This document shows, piece by piece, positions 33,599-43,632 of a stretch of 64,000 bases of DNA; positions within the stretch are counted from its first letter, which is position 1, and the number at the start of each line of letters is the position of its first letter. The notes beneath the pieces are model-generated. The model ran no database searches and was not told where the DNA came from. It saw nothing but the letters and a program-made list of their open reading frames with translations. Made by a program: the position numbers and the translations under genes. Source of the DNA: Candidatus Thiomargarita nelsonii (GTDB lineage Bacteria > Pseudomonadota > Gammaproteobacteria > Beggiatoales > Beggiatoaceae); contig JSZA02000022.1 of assembly GCA_000785145.2 (NCBI GenBank), positions 1 to 64,000 on the forward strand, in the 5' to 3' direction.

Positions 33599-33838
33599 AT
33601 TCTTTACTCCGATACATTTTCATTAACAAATGTTGCCATTAATTAACAACGCACACAGGACAAAGTCCTGGCGGGGGTATCTCCCAAAGATCTAAATATT
33701 TCTTAGATCGCTTTAGACAACAACCAGAATTGACTTGGTTCTCGCCAATAAGTTGTTGTCAGTCTCAGGTTTTACCAGTCTAACTTTACAGACTGAACCA
33801 AATACCTGCTACTTGAACTAAAACCCCTTGGCTCTAGC
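33599..33838 (-). ncRNA. Structured 5' leader of the ROK gene (or independent small RNA)
   Basis: On the minus strand, four hairpins follow in series: CAGTCT..AGACTG (33776-33795), GACAACAAC..GTTGTTGTC (33716-33760), GATCTAA..TTAGATC (33689-33709) and CAGGAC..GTCCTG (33656-33670). They lie between a good promoter and the kinase ATG. I recognise no known riboswitch or 6S/tmRNA signature. The sequence is not one of the dispersed repeats of this window. Confidence 0.5.
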
Positions 33839-33846
33839 TGGGTGGC

Positions 33847-33875
33847 AGCATACTAAACAAATTCTAATTTGTCAA
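33847..33875 (-). promoter_or_regulatory. Sigma70-type promoter for the ROK leader
   Basis: TTGACA (minus strand, 33875-33870), a 17-nt spacer, then TATGCT (33852-33847). A perfect -35, an ideal spacer and a fair -10. Transcription would start about 240 nt before the kinase ATG. Confidence 0.65.
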
Positions 33876-34151
33876 GTGCAAACGTAATTGTTTACTTGCT
33901 TGTTTACTGTTAACGTATTTCATTGTTTTGTTTGGTCAATTAGACTTCTATGCGCTAAGGAAAATGGGTTGAAAATTTATAATAAAATTTTTATGTTTAT
34001 TAACGTTTGTTAATGAAAATTGTGCTATGCATCAACCTTACAATTTAATCCAAAAAAATCGAAATTGTAACACAGGCTGCTAGCTAATTGCGATCTGACT
34101 CAATCTATACTAAAATTCATAATTTTTTATATTTCATTGTCTGATCAATCC
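33876..34151. other. Intergenic region upstream of modC
   Basis: AT-rich, no gene. It must hold the modC promoter. TTAACG and TTAATG motifs recur (near 33911, 34001 and 34011). No ModE site or repeat was identified. Confidence 0.4.
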
Positions 34152-35213
34152 ATGAGTATTGAGGTAAATTTTCAATTAAAACGGCGCAATTTTTCCCTCG
34201 AAGTGCAAACGGCGTTTCCAGAATCGGGGATAACCGCTTTATTTGGCCCTTCTGGCGGTGGTAAAACGACTTTGTTGCGTTGCATTGCGGGACTTGAGCC
34301 GTCTGTCCGGGGTCATTTGCGGGTGGGCGATACGGTTTGGCAGGACGAGCGGGTCTTTGTGCCACCCCATAAACGTCCTATTGGCTATGTCTTTCAAGGG
34401 GCAGCATTGTTTCCACATTTATCGGTACGCGGTAATCTGGATTTTGCTTTAAAGCGGGCGAGTACACGGCGTATCAGCTTTGATGAGGCGGTCGCATTCA
34501 CCGGCATTGGGCACCTGCTTGAGCGCCGTACCACCAACCTTTCTGGGGGTGAGCGGCAACGGGTTGCCCTCGCTCGTGCTCTTCTGAGTAGCCCTAAATT
34601 TTTGCTGATGGATGAACCGTTAGCGGCTCTGGATCGAGAAAGTAAAGCTCAATTGATGCCTTATATTGAGCAATTGCATGAGACGCTTTCTATTCCAGTA
34701 CTTTATGTTAGCCATTCGATAGAAGAAGTCGCGCATTTGGCTGATCGGATGGTATTGCTTTTCAATGGACGGGTGCAAGGCAGCGGCTTGATTTCGGAAA
34801 TGTTGACTAGCCTATCTCTGCCTTTGGCACGATCTGATAATGCGGTTTCAGTCATTGAAGCGACTGTCGTAGAACACGATGATAACTATCACTTGACTTG
34901 TTTGCGCTTTGACGGTGGAGAGATATTGTTGCCACGAGAAGATTTAAGTATTGGGAAAAGCGTGCGAGTGGGGGTACATGCTCGTGATGTGAGCCTTGTT
35001 TGGCAACCTTCTGAACATACCAGTATTCTTAACGTCATTCCAGTGGTTGTCAAGGAAGTCTCGGTATTGAATTCGGCTCAGGTTTTGGTGCGCTTGAGGG
35101 CGGCAAACACTTTACTACTTGCCCGTATTACGCAAAAGTCAGCGGCGGCTCTTGATGTGGTGCCGGGGCGGGAGATGTATGCTCAAGTGAAAAGTGTTTC
35201 GTTAATTGATTGA
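34152..35213 (+). CDS. modC: Molybdate ABC transporter ATP-binding protein
   Basis: A 353-aa ATPase (ATG 34152; a TTG at 34137 would add five residues). Walker A is GPSGGGKTT, the signature is LSGGERQRVALARAL, and Walker B is FLLMDEPLAALD, followed by SHSIEE. The C-terminal third is a Mop-type oxyanion-binding domain (VVVKEVSVLNSAQVLVRLRA), which identifies it as ModC. It powers import through ModB. It is separated from modAB by the opposing ROK gene, so it needs its own promoter. Confidence 0.92.
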   Translation: MSIEVNFQLKRRNFSLEVQTAFPESGITALFGPSGGGKTTLLRCIAGLEPSVRGHLRVGDTVWQDERVFVPPHKRPIGYVFQGAALFPHLSVRGNLDFALKRASTRRISFDEAVAFTGIGHLLERRTTNLSGGERQRVALARALLSSPKFLLMDEPLAALDRESKAQLMPYIEQLHETLSIPVLYVSHSIEEVAHLADRMVLLFNGRVQGSGLISEMLTSLSLPLARSDNAVSVIEATVVEHDDNYHLTCLRFDGGEILLPREDLSIGKSVRVGVHARDVSLVWQPSEHTSILNVIPVVVKEVSVLNSAQVLVRLRAANTLLLARITQKSAAALDVVPGREMYAQVKSVSLID

Positions 35214-35242
35214 AAAAATCAATTAGATGGTTTTGTAGGGTC

Positions 35243-35400
35243 AATGCCACCTTCGTTAAGAGGGCAACCATAAAGGATTGCCCCTACAAACCGTTATATG
35301 ACGTAGGGGCAACTCCTGGGGTGGTTGCCCGATACGATATGGCATTGTTTTGTAGGGTGCGTCCCACGCACCGACCCGTCAATTTGGAGTGATAAGTAGC
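35243..35400. repeat. Mixed palindromic repeats
   Basis: TCAATGCCA .. ATGGCATTG ends enclose a GGGCAACCATAAAGGATTGC .. GGTTGCCC palindrome. A TGTAGGGTGCGTCCCACGCA fragment follows. No gene. Confidence 0.8.
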
Positions 35401-35435
35401 TCAACAAAAGTCTTTTAACATTTTCAACTTTCAAA

Positions 35436-35466
35436 GAAATCCTATTTTTCAAAAAAATAGGATTTC
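35436..35466. terminator. GAAATCCTATTTTT hairpin
   Basis: A variant of the dispersed AATCCTATTTCTT hairpin, about 220 nt beyond modC and separated from it by repeats. Confidence 0.5.
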
Positions 35467-35579
35467 AAATATTGAGTCAGGTGAAATTGATGTTGACTTT
35501 GTTGATAATGTATTATCATACCATTAAATTATGGATAACAAGGAGCAAAGCATGAAAAAATGGGCGATTAAAACTTTAG

Positions 35580-35720
35580 TATGCAAGAAGCGGGCACGAT
35601 GGCTTTACGAAATCGGCTATTGCTTTGATGCAGGAGCATGGGATTTTTTGGTCTACCAGAGAGGATTTGGATGACTTGCTGGATTATGTCAAATTGAGAC
35701 GGTTGCCAACATTTTCGTAA
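35580..35720 (+). pseudogene. C-terminal fragment of an unidentified gene
   Basis: A frame without a start codon reads YARSGHDGFTKSAIALMQEH, GIFWSTREDLDDLLDYVKLR and RLPTFS, ending at TAA 35718. It looks like a real protein C-terminus whose body is missing. An overlapping 40-codon frame (35552-35674) has an AAGGAG site but less protein-like content. Confidence 0.4.
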
Positions 35721-35738
35721 AGCCTCATACATAGGCAG

Positions 35739-35762
35739 GAGTCCAAGATTTATCTTGGACGT
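35739..35762. repeat. GTCCAAGATTTATCTTGGAC palindrome
   Basis: A perfect 20-bp copy with GGA before it, lying immediately before the duplicated lutA-like 5' region. Confidence 0.9.
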
Positions 35763-35940
35763 CATTTTTCGTGGGAACCCGAAAAAACGAGGAAATTTAT
35801 GCATTCACCCCGTGTAGGATTATTTGTCACCTGTTTAGTCGATTTATTCCGCCCTAATGTCGGTTTTGCTGCAATTAAATAATAATGTGCAAGGATTAAA
35901 ATTGAGGGAAATGGCGGATGCCGACGTTTGTTGTGGTTTT
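35763..35940 (+). pseudogene. Partial copy of the lutA-like gene with a large internal deletion
   Basis: Bases 35799-35880 match the first 82 bases of the intact gene at 36833. At 35884 the sequence jumps to a segment matching 37308-37364 (KLREMA.ADVCCGF), about 395 bases further on, and ends after TGTGGTTTT. The leader (CATTTTTCGTGGGAACCC) is duplicated too. No product is expected. Confidence 0.9.
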
Positions 35941-35959
35941 CCGGGGTGACATTCATTAC

Positions 35960-36391
35960 CTACCGCTCTATTTTCTCCAAGATAGTTAAAAACTGACTGA
36001 TTCGGACAATTCTAATATTTTCGTATTTTTTCAGTGGAAAATGTCGAATATTTTTGGTAACAAGATAATCTGCATTTCCAGCCACGGCACATTCTAAAAA
36101 ACGATTATCAGAGACATCAGAACAAACGCTCAATTGGAAATCGGGCTTAATCCAGTCGGACTGATCGCGCAATGTTTTCATAACACGTTTTTTCTCAAGC
36201 TGTTTTGAATCAGGAATTAACCAATCAGCAACCGTTGTATATTCATCCCAGATAGGCTGAGATATTAGCAATCTAAAATAATCCTCCTCCCGTGTCATCC
36301 AATCAATCAGCTTTGCAGGTGCGCCAGTTCCATTCAGAATGGCCGAAATGATAAGATTAGTATCAATCACAACACGCAAAATATCAACCAT
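35960..36391 (-). CDS. PIN-domain RNase toxin
   Basis: A 143-aa PIN-domain protein (ATG 36391; a GTG at 36400 is possible). Acidic active-site residues are visible in RVVIDTNLIISAIL and SDNRFLECAVAGNADYLVTK. It belongs to the group annotated as PIN-family toxin components that cut RNA. It overlaps the upstream small gene by 8 nt, the usual arrangement of an antitoxin-toxin pair. The pair lies between a broken and an intact copy of the lutA-like gene 5' end. Confidence 0.85.
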   Translation of the reverse strand: MVDILRVVIDTNLIISAILNGTGAPAKLIDWMTREEDYFRLLISQPIWDEYTTVADWLIPDSKQLEKKRVMKTLRDQSDWIKPDFQLSVCSDVSDNRFLECAVAGNADYLVTKNIRHFPLKKYENIRIVRISQFLTILEKIER

Positions 36392-36641
36392 TTGAACCAC
36401 CCTGCTGATTATTACGGTATTTTTTGATTACATCATCAATCGTAGCAGAAGAAATACCCCCTTTTCGACGTACTTCCGCTCTAATCAAAGTGACATCCTC
36501 AAGTAGCTGTTCTTTCCAACCATATTTTTCTTGTAATTTCAAGAAAGAGGCGATTGCATTTTGCCAGTTTCCATTGTAATTCTCTTGAACAACATTTCTG
36601 AAACTGTTTTCAATATCTGTTCGTAAATTGATTGATAACAT
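36384..36641 (-). CDS. Antitoxin of the PIN toxin
   Basis: An 85-aa protein. The N-terminal half (LSINLRTDIENSFRNVVQEN) fits a ribbon-helix-helix DNA-binding fold. The charged C-terminal half (IDDVIKKYRNNQQGGSNG) would wrap the toxin. Such proteins neutralise the toxin and repress their own promoter. It is first in the two-gene unit. Confidence 0.7.
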   Translation of the reverse strand: MLSINLRTDIENSFRNVVQENYNGNWQNAIASFLKLQEKYGWKEQLLEDVTLIRAEVRRKGGISSATIDDVIKKYRNNQQGGSNG

Positions 36642-36832
36642 ATTTCACCTTTATTTTTCGGGTACCCACGCGCCTTTATTCCACCCAGTTTGGACGCTGG
36701 CGCGTTGGTTTGGTTTATTTAAGTGATTATAACATCCTTGTCGTTATTTCCGATAAGATTTAAATTGATACCAATCCTCATGCAAAATGTATATAATAAC
36801 ACCATTTTTCGTAGGAACCCACGAGGAAAATT

Positions 36833-37615
36833 ATGCATTCACCCCGTGTAGGATTATTTGTCACCTGTTTAGTCGATTTATTCCGCCCTAATGTCGGTTT
36901 TGCTGCAATTAAATTGCTAGAAAAAGCGGGTTGCCAAGTCGATGTGCCCACCGCTCAAACTTGTTGCGGGGAACCCGCTTATAATAACGGTGATTTGGAA
37001 AATAGTCGTGCTATTGCAAAACAAGTGATTGAAAATTTTAATCAATTTGATTATATTGTCGCACCATCTGGCGCGTGTGCTGGGATGCTTAAACTCCATT
37101 ATCCCCAATTATTTCAAGATGATGCACTATGGCAAGCCAAGGCACAAGCTTTTGCTGAGCGTTGTTATGAATTGGTGAGCTTTTTGACCGATGTGTGTGG
37201 TGTCACAACAGTGGATGCCCGTTTTGAGCAAACGGTGACTTATCACGATAGTTGTTCTGGTTTGCGTGGATTGGGCATTCAAGCTCAACCACGACAATTA
37301 TTAAAAAATGTGCATGGATTAAAATTGAGGGAAATGGCGGAAGCCGACGTTTGTTGTGGTTTTGGTGGGACGTTTTGCGTTAAATATCCTGAAATTTCGG
37401 CCCATATTGTATCTGATAAAGTGGCTAATGTCCAAGCAACCGGGGCTGATGTGCTCGTCGCCGGGGATATGGGTTGTTTGTTGAATATTGCCGGGCGCTT
37501 AAAACGTTTAAAGTGTTCGGTGAAGGTTTATCATGTTGCTGAGGTGTTGGCAGATATGACGAATGTGCCGGCTATTGGTGATGTCCAAAATAGAAAAAAA
37601 ATGGAAAATGGATAA
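36833..37615 (+). CDS. LutA/YkgE-type (Fe-S)-binding oxidoreductase subunit
   Basis: A 260-aa protein with two CCG domains: [12 protein letters not shown] near residue 42 and [16 protein letters not shown] near 177, each with Cys residues that ligate a Fe-S cluster or other redox centre. This is the LutA/YkgE family, normally one subunit of L-lactate oxidation with LutB and LutC. Neither partner is in this window. An ACGAGGAAAA ribosome site precedes the ATG. The last 8 nt overlap ispH. Confidence 0.85.
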   Translation: MHSPRVGLFVTCLVDLFRPNVGFAAIKLLEKAGCQVDVPTAQTCCGEPAYNNGDLENSRAIAKQVIENFNQFDYIVAPSGACAGMLKLHYPQLFQDDALWQAKAQAFAERCYELVSFLTDVCGVTTVDARFEQTVTYHDSCSGLRGLGIQAQPRQLLKNVHGLKLREMAEADVCCGFGGTFCVKYPEISAHIVSDKVANVQATGADVLVAGDMGCLLNIAGRLKRLKCSVKVYHVAEVLADMTNVPAIGDVQNRKKMENG

Positions 37616-38555
37616 TATTATATTAGCTCAACCGCGTGGATTTTGTGCGGGGGTAGTACGTGCCATAGAAATCGTTGAGCGTGCGCTTGAAATTTATGAG
37701 CCCCCCATTTATGTATTACATGAAATTGTTCACAATCGTTATGTGGTGGAAGATTTAAGAAAACGAGGGGCAGTGTTTGTGGAAACGCTAGACGAAGTCC
37801 CTGTTGGTGCCCCTTGTATTTTTAGTGCTCATGGTGTTGCAACAGCGGTTGTTAAAAATGCTAAACAGCGCGAATTACAAGTCATTGATGCCACTTGTCC
37901 ATTGGTTACAAAAGTCCACTCGCAAGCGCAACGCTATGCAAAAAAATGTTTTGAAATCATTATCATAGGTCATGCTGGACACCCAGAGGTAGAAGGGGTA
38001 CGCGGCAGTGTCGATGGTGTGGTACATGTGTTATGCAGCCCTGAAGAAGTGATGGCGTTAGCTGTGAAAGAGCCTGAGCGTATCGCTTATGTGACACAAA
38101 CCACTTTGAGTGTTGATGATACTCGCGATATTATTGAAGCTTTAACGGCGCGTTTTCCGAAAATTCAAGGTCCTGCTTTAAGCGATATTTGTTATGCCAC
38201 CCAAAATCGTCAAAATGCGGTACGTCAACTCGCCGCCGATGTTGATGTATTACTGGTTGTGGGTGCCCATAATAGTTCTAATTCTAATCGCTTACAAGAA
38301 GTGGGTAAATTGGCCGGGGTAAACTCCTATTTGATTGAAAATGCTGATGATTTACAGGACGAGTGGTTTGCTAATAATCCCAATGTAGGCGTGACTGCGG
38401 GTGCCTCTGCGCCTGAAATTTTGGTAGAAGGAGTGGTGCAACGCTTGCGTCATTTTGGTCTAGCGACGGTCAAAACTATGCAGGGTGATATCGAAAAAAC
38501 GAATTTTCGCATTCCTGTCTCTTTGTTAAATCAATCTAAAAAAAGTCCAAGATAA
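37608..38555 (+). CDS. ispH: 4-hydroxy-3-methylbut-2-enyl diphosphate reductase
   Basis: A 315-aa [4Fe-4S] enzyme, the last step of the MEP isoprenoid pathway, giving IPP and DMAPP. The three cluster cysteines are in [21 protein letters not shown] and [14 protein letters not shown] start at ATG 37608 ([15 protein letters not shown]), the family's usual N-terminus, although the frame is open to 37563. The last codons (KKSPR, stop) are encoded by the left arm of a GTCCAAGAT palindrome, so the C-terminus has been altered by a repeat insertion downstream of the conserved domain. Confidence 0.95.
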   Translation: MDNIILAQPRGFCAGVVRAIEIVERALEIYEPPIYVLHEIVHNRYVVEDLRKRGAVFVETLDEVPVGAPCIFSAHGVATAVVKNAKQRELQVIDATCPLVTKVHSQAQRYAKKCFEIIIIGHAGHPEVEGVRGSVDGVVHVLCSPEEVMALAVKEPERIAYVTQTTLSVDDTRDIIEALTARFPKIQGPALSDICYATQNRQNAVRQLAADVDVLLVVGAHNSSNSNRLQEVGKLAGVNSYLIENADDLQDEWFANNPNVGVTAGASAPEILVEGVVQRLRHFGLATVKTMQGDIEKTNFRIPVSLLNQSKKSPR

Positions 38556-38564
38556 ATCTTGGAC
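38545..38564. repeat. GTCCAAGATAAATCTTGGAC palindrome overlapping the ispH stop
   Basis: A perfect 20-bp palindrome that contains the ispH stop codon (38553-38555) and lies 15 nt before purB. Confidence 0.95.
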
Positions 38565-38576
38565 TCCAGACATTAA

Positions 38577-39935
<1,359 letters not shown>

Positions 39936-39956
39936 ATTGAATTGTTAGGAGTTCAA

Positions 39957-40801
39957 ATGTCTGAAAAAATTGGTTTTATTGGTCTAGGCATCATGGGACG
40001 TCCAATGGCAGTCAACCTTGGCAAAGTGGGTTATGCGCTATGGGTACATGCCCGTCGCCCTGAAATGATGCAAGCTTTGACTGCCACTGCTTGTTCCTCG
40101 CCAAAAGCTGTCGCGGCGCAAAGCGATATTATTTTTACCATGCTTTCTGATACGCCCGATGTTGAAAACGTTATTTTAGGCGAAAATGGCATCATACACG
40201 GTGCCAGTGCCGGCAATTTACGCGCCATATCGCTGCTACACTTGCCGAAAAAGGGGTAGAAATGTTGGATGCGCCCGTTTCGGGGGGAGAGAATGGGGCA
40301 ATAGCTGGCACTTTATCTATTATGGTCGGTGGCAAAGCAACGCAATTTAAACGCGCTCAGCCTTTGTTTGAAATTTTAGGTGAAAACATTGTTCACATTG
40401 GTGAGCATGGGGCGGGACAAGTCGCTAAAACCTGTAATCAAGTTTTGGTATCGCAAACGATTGCGGCAGTGGGTGAGGCTTTAATTTTAGCCAAAGCGGC
40501 TGGTGTTGATCCTGCGAATGTGCGTAAAGCCTTATTAGGTGGATTTGCTAACAGCCGCATACTGGAGCTGCATGGACAACGCATGTTGGATCATAACTTT
40601 GAGCCTGGTTTTAAAACTAAATTGCATCACAAAGATATGCGTATTGCTATGCAAACGGCACACGAATTGGGCATTGCGTTGCCGGGGACGGCGTTGGCAA
40701 CGCAATATTTGAATGCCTTGATGGGTCGGGGACAAGGAGAATTAGATTCTGCTGCCATCGTGTTGCCACAAGAACAAGTTTCTGATGTGCATTTGGGATG
40801 A
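39957..40801 (+). pseudogene. garR: 2-hydroxy-3-oxopropionate reductase, broken by a deletion-frameshift
   Basis: A beta-hydroxyacid dehydrogenase split over two frames. Part 1 (from ATG 39957, AGGAG upstream) has the NAD site IGFIGLGIMGRPMAVNL and ends off-frame at 40259. Part 2 resumes near 40217 ([23 protein letters not shown]) and runs to 40801 with GQVAKTCNQVLV, containing the catalytic Lys. The conserved segment that should join them (about ten residues around the DMSS/T motif) is missing. A functional enzyme is unlikely unless the assembly is wrong here. Confidence 0.85.
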
Positions 40802-40812
40802 AAATGTGTCTA

Positions 40813-40845
40813 AAAATCCTATTTCTTAAAGAAATAGGATTTTTT
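40813..40845 (+). terminator. AATCCTATTTCTT hairpin after garR
   Basis: The dispersed hairpin, 12 nt after the stop codon, with a T run. It should end the ispH-purB-garR transcript. Confidence 0.75.
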
Positions 40846-40860
40846 AAATAATGTTGCTCA

Positions 40861-40900
40861 GACCAGCGTGGTTTTGAAAACCACGCTGGTCTTTTTTTTT
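40861..40900 (+). terminator. Strong rho-independent terminator
   Basis: A perfect inverted repeat (GACCAGCGTGGTTTT and complement) followed by nine or more T residues. It is a second, GC-richer terminator right behind the first and is not a member of the dispersed families. Confidence 0.85.
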
Positions 40901-40940
40901 GCGTATATAAAGAAGAGCCCCGCCACGCACTAATAATCCC

Positions 40941-40969
40941 AGCTTTTTGGCTCATTCAAGATAAAATTT
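40941..40969. repeat. 29-bp direct repeat, copy 1 (partner 41452-41480)
   Basis: AGCTTTTTGGCTCATTCAAG and the next nine bases recur at 41452-41480 with one difference. The copies bracket a REP cluster. Confidence 0.85.
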
Positions 40970-40974
40970 CGTTG

Positions 40975-41172
40975 TTTCGGGAATGGAGCGTAGTGGATTT
41001 CCCGAAACTCAGTCGAGGGTTAGTATCGGGAAATCCGCGGAGCTCTATTCCCGATACAACTTTCAGTCGAGGGTTAGTATCAGGAAATCCGCTACGCGCA
41101 ATGGACGATACAACTTTCAGTCGAGGGTTAGTATCGGGAAATCCGCTACGCGCAATGAGCGATACAACTTTT
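40975..41172. repeat. REP-like cluster with CAGTCGAGGGTTAGTATC spacers
   Basis: Four copies of the TCGGGAAATCC palindrome family, separated by a constant CAGTCGAGGGTTAGTATC segment. Long open frames on both strands here only translate the repeat. Confidence 0.9.
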
Positions 41173-41260
41173 CTGGACAACTATAATCACCACTTACTTT
41201 AAAACGCCAAAACCACAAAATATATTTAGCCTGGTGATGTTTAAGGAGCAAGTTCCCTGG

Positions 41261-41281
41261 GGTGATAAACCATCTATCACC
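41261..41281. promoter_or_regulatory. Operator-like palindrome GGTGATA-N7-TATCACC
   Basis: A perfect 7-bp inverted repeat with a 7-nt centre, outside the repeat families. It may be a regulator site, but the nearest gene start (41717) is 430 bp away. Confidence 0.3.
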
Positions 41282-41716
41282 TTTAATTATATATAATTAA
41301 GGCAACCACAAGGGATTGCCCCTACACCGATTTTGAGGCTAATCTATATAAGTTTCAACAAAGCCAAATATACTACAAATAATTATTGTCTGTCAAGATT
41401 TAATTTTTTGACTGGCTTTATTATTGCGTGGTTTGGGTGTTTAATGCTAACAGCTTTTTGGCTCATTCAATATAAAATTTATTTTTAAGATTAATAAAAA
41501 ATATTATATATTAATAAAGCCATAACCGTTTATCAAATGAAAATGATTATTCGTCTGTAATCCTATCTAACTGAGTGAGCTTATGAGTGATACTGGTTTC
41601 TACCGCCTTTATCAAAGGAGACAAAAAAACTTGATATTAGAATATTAATCATTATTAATGTGTGACTATTTTTTTTTTAAAAACTATATTTTACATCAAC
41701 TTAGAACATAAAGCTT
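41282..41716. other. AT-rich intergenic region before the 3D-domain gene
   Basis: Contains a GGCAACCACAAGGGATTGCC repeat fragment (41301-41320), the second copy of the 29-bp direct repeat (41452-41480), and otherwise no gene-like content. Confidence 0.5.
41538..41552. promoter_or_regulatory. Possible Fur box
   Basis: TGAAAATGATTATTC resembles the 7-1-7 Fur motif TGATAAT-N-ATTATCA, with matches in most positions of both halves. It lies 165 bp before the 3D-domain gene. Weak evidence. Confidence 0.3.
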
Positions 41717-42109
41717 ATGAAAACGATTTATAATTATAAATATTACATTTTTTTCCTTATTTTAATGCTCTCATTTATACCTGCCAGTGTGTCAGGTGGG
41801 GCAAAACGCATCCTTAAAGTGACGGCAACGGCGTATAATTCCGTCCCCAGCCAGACAGATAGTATCCCTGACATCGCAGCATGGGGCGATAAGCTGGTAC
41901 CTGGGATGAAAGCGATAGCAGTGTCGCTTGATCTACTCTCAAAGGGATTGAGTCATGGCACTAAAGTGAAAATTGCTGGTATGCAGGGGACATACATTGT
42001 CCTAGATAAGATGAATAAGCGGTGGCGGCGGAAGATTGATATCTATATGGGTGTCGATATTAAGGCTGCTAAAGAGTGGGGAAAGCGTGAGGTTCGAATT
42101 CAATGGTAA
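41717..42109 (+). CDS. Exported 3D-domain protein (lytic-transglycosylase-like barrel)
   Basis: A 130-aa exported protein: hydrophobic signal peptide to about residue 27 (FFLILMLSFIPASVSGG), then a 3D double-psi barrel domain. VTATAYNSVPSQTD opens the domain, and the aspartates expected of the fold lie in AVSLDLLSKGL, YIVLDKMNKRW and KIDIYMGVD. Related domains occur in MltA-type enzymes and resuscitation factors that cut peptidoglycan. It stands alone and faces hemN, with a shared bidirectional hairpin between them. Confidence 0.8.
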   Translation: MKTIYNYKYYIFFLILMLSFIPASVSGGAKRILKVTATAYNSVPSQTDSIPDIAAWGDKLVPGMKAIAVSLDLLSKGLSHGTKVKIAGMQGTYIVLDKMNKRWRRKIDIYMGVDIKAAKEWGKREVRIQW

Positions 42110-42122
42110 ACTTTCAATTATA

Positions 42123-42153
42123 GAAATCCTATTTCTTGAAGAAATAGGATTTC
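42123..42153. terminator. Bidirectional AATCCTATTTCTT hairpin
   Basis: Lies between the convergent 3D-domain gene and hemN, 14 nt from one stop and 28 nt from the other. A and T runs flank the stem, so it could serve both genes. Confidence 0.75.
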
Positions 42154-42180
42154 TTTGACTTTTCCCATACGAGGCAAAGT

Positions 42181-43566
42181 TTAAATCACCTTAGAAAATC
42201 GTTGTTCCTTGTTTTGACGTAAATAAGCATCAAAGGTCATACAAATATTACGCACCAATAACCTGCCCGCCGGCAAAATTTCAATCCGCTGTTCGCCACG
42301 CATTAATAATCCATCGTCTTGCAGGGTCTCTAAATCACGCCATTCTTCTGAAAAATACTTTTTAAAATCAATCTGGTATTCTTGCTCTATGCTGGGAATG
42401 TCCAAACTAAAATGACAAATCAGTTGAGTAATGATGGCTCGACGTAACTTATCGTCGGCATTTAACGCTATGCCGCGAAAAACGGGAAGTTGTCCACTGT
42501 CAATTTGGGCATAATATTCATCTAGCGTTTTGAGATTTTGGCTATAGCTGTCACCCACTTTGCCAATGGAGGTAATACCTAGCCCAATTAAGTCGCAATC
42601 GGCATGAGTCGAGTAGCCTTGAAAGTTGCGATATAGGCTACCGTTACGCTGAGCGATGGCTAATTCGTCATCGGGGAGCGCAAAGTGATCCATGCCAATA
42701 TAGATATAACCGGCATTGATGAGATGATTGATGGTGTTTTGTAAAATGAGTAATTTTTCAGAAGGGCTGGGTAAATCAGCGACTTCAATGCGTCGTTGTG
42801 GCTTAAATAAGGTGGGCAAGTGGGCGTAGTTGAAGATGGATAAACGCTCTGGTTTGACGGTCAAGATTTTATCCAATGTTTTAGAAAAGGAATCCGCACT
42901 TTGATGGGGTAAGCCATAGATGAGATCAATGCTAATGGATTTAAAACCCTCGCGGCGTGCTGCCTCTAACACGGTAAAGGTTTGTTCTTCTGATTGGATA
43001 CGATTGACGGCTTTTTGTACTTGGGGCTCAAAATCTTGTACGCCTAAACTCATGCGATTAAAACCGAGTTCGCGCAGGACTGCAACGGTGTCAGATTGCG
43101 TTTCACGGGGATCAATTTCGATGGAATATTCGCCGCTGTCATCCGAAATTAATTGAAAATAATTTTTTATGCCTTGCATTAAGTCACGCATTTGTGCATG
43201 ACTTAAAAAAGTCGGCGTTCCGCCGCCCCAGTGTAATTGCGTGACGGGGCGTTCACGGTTAAATAGAGCAGCTTGCATGGCGATTTCTTGGTGCAGATGC
43301 GCTAAATAGGGCACGGCAAGGCTACGATTTTTAGTCGCCACTTTATTACAGGCACAGTAAAAGCAGACTGTGTCACAAAACGGGATATGCACATATAACG
43401 ATAAGGGTTTTAAGGGGGCAGCGTTACTGTTTAGGGCATATTCACGATATGCGCTTTTATCAAAACGGCTGTGAAATTGTACCGCCGTCGGATAAGAGGT
43501 ATAACGTGGTCCTGCTTTGTCATAGCGGCGAATTAATTCAATATCAAAAAGAGTGGTTTGTTGCAT
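42181..43566 (-). CDS. hemN: Oxygen-independent coproporphyrinogen III oxidase
   Basis: A 461-aa radical-SAM enzyme that converts coproporphyrinogen III to protoporphyrinogen IX for haem without oxygen. The cluster motif PFCDTVCFYCACN (Cys64, Cys68, Cys71) carries the extra Cys of true HemN. GGGTPTFL and the N-terminal YDKAGPRYTSYPTAVQF segment, needed for substrate binding, are present. This separates it from HemW. Length matches E. coli HemN (457 aa). No FNR site was recognised upstream. Confidence 0.94.
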   Translation of the reverse strand: MQQTTLFDIELIRRYDKAGPRYTSYPTAVQFHSRFDKSAYREYALNSNAAPLKPLSLYVHIPFCDTVCFYCACNKVATKNRSLAVPYLAHLHQEIAMQAALFNRERPVTQLHWGGGTPTFLSHAQMRDLMQGIKNYFQLISDDSGEYSIEIDPRETQSDTVAVLRELGFNRMSLGVQDFEPQVQKAVNRIQSEEQTFTVLEAARREGFKSISIDLIYGLPHQSADSFSKTLDKILTVKPERLSIFNYAHLPTLFKPQRRIEVADLPSPSEKLLILQNTINHLINAGYIYIGMDHFALPDDELAIAQRNGSLYRNFQGYSTHADCDLIGLGITSIGKVGDSYSQNLKTLDEYYAQIDSGQLPVFRGIALNADDKLRRAIITQLICHFSLDIPSIEQEYQIDFKKYFSEEWRDLETLQDDGLLMRGEQRIEILPAGRLLVRNICMTFDAYLRQNKEQRFSKVI

Positions 43567-43586
43567 GGTATCTGTATGGCAATGTG

Positions 43587-43622
43587 AAAAATCCTATTTC
43601 TTAAAGAAATAGGTTTTTTTTT
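43587..43622. terminator. AATCCTATTTCTT hairpin between hemN and the porin gene
   Basis: Located 10 nt past the stop of the minus-strand gene at 43633, with T-rich ends. It should separate the porin transcript from hemN. Confidence 0.75.
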
Positions 43623-43632
43623 ATTTGAAAAT

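Noticed and set aside
33599..33838. 6S RNA, tmRNA or known riboswitch
   Set aside because: None of the diagnostic sequences was recognised; reported only as an unassigned structured leader.
40956..41202. Open frames with GLVSGNPRSSIPDTTFSR repeats
   Set aside because: Translations of the REP cluster on both strands.
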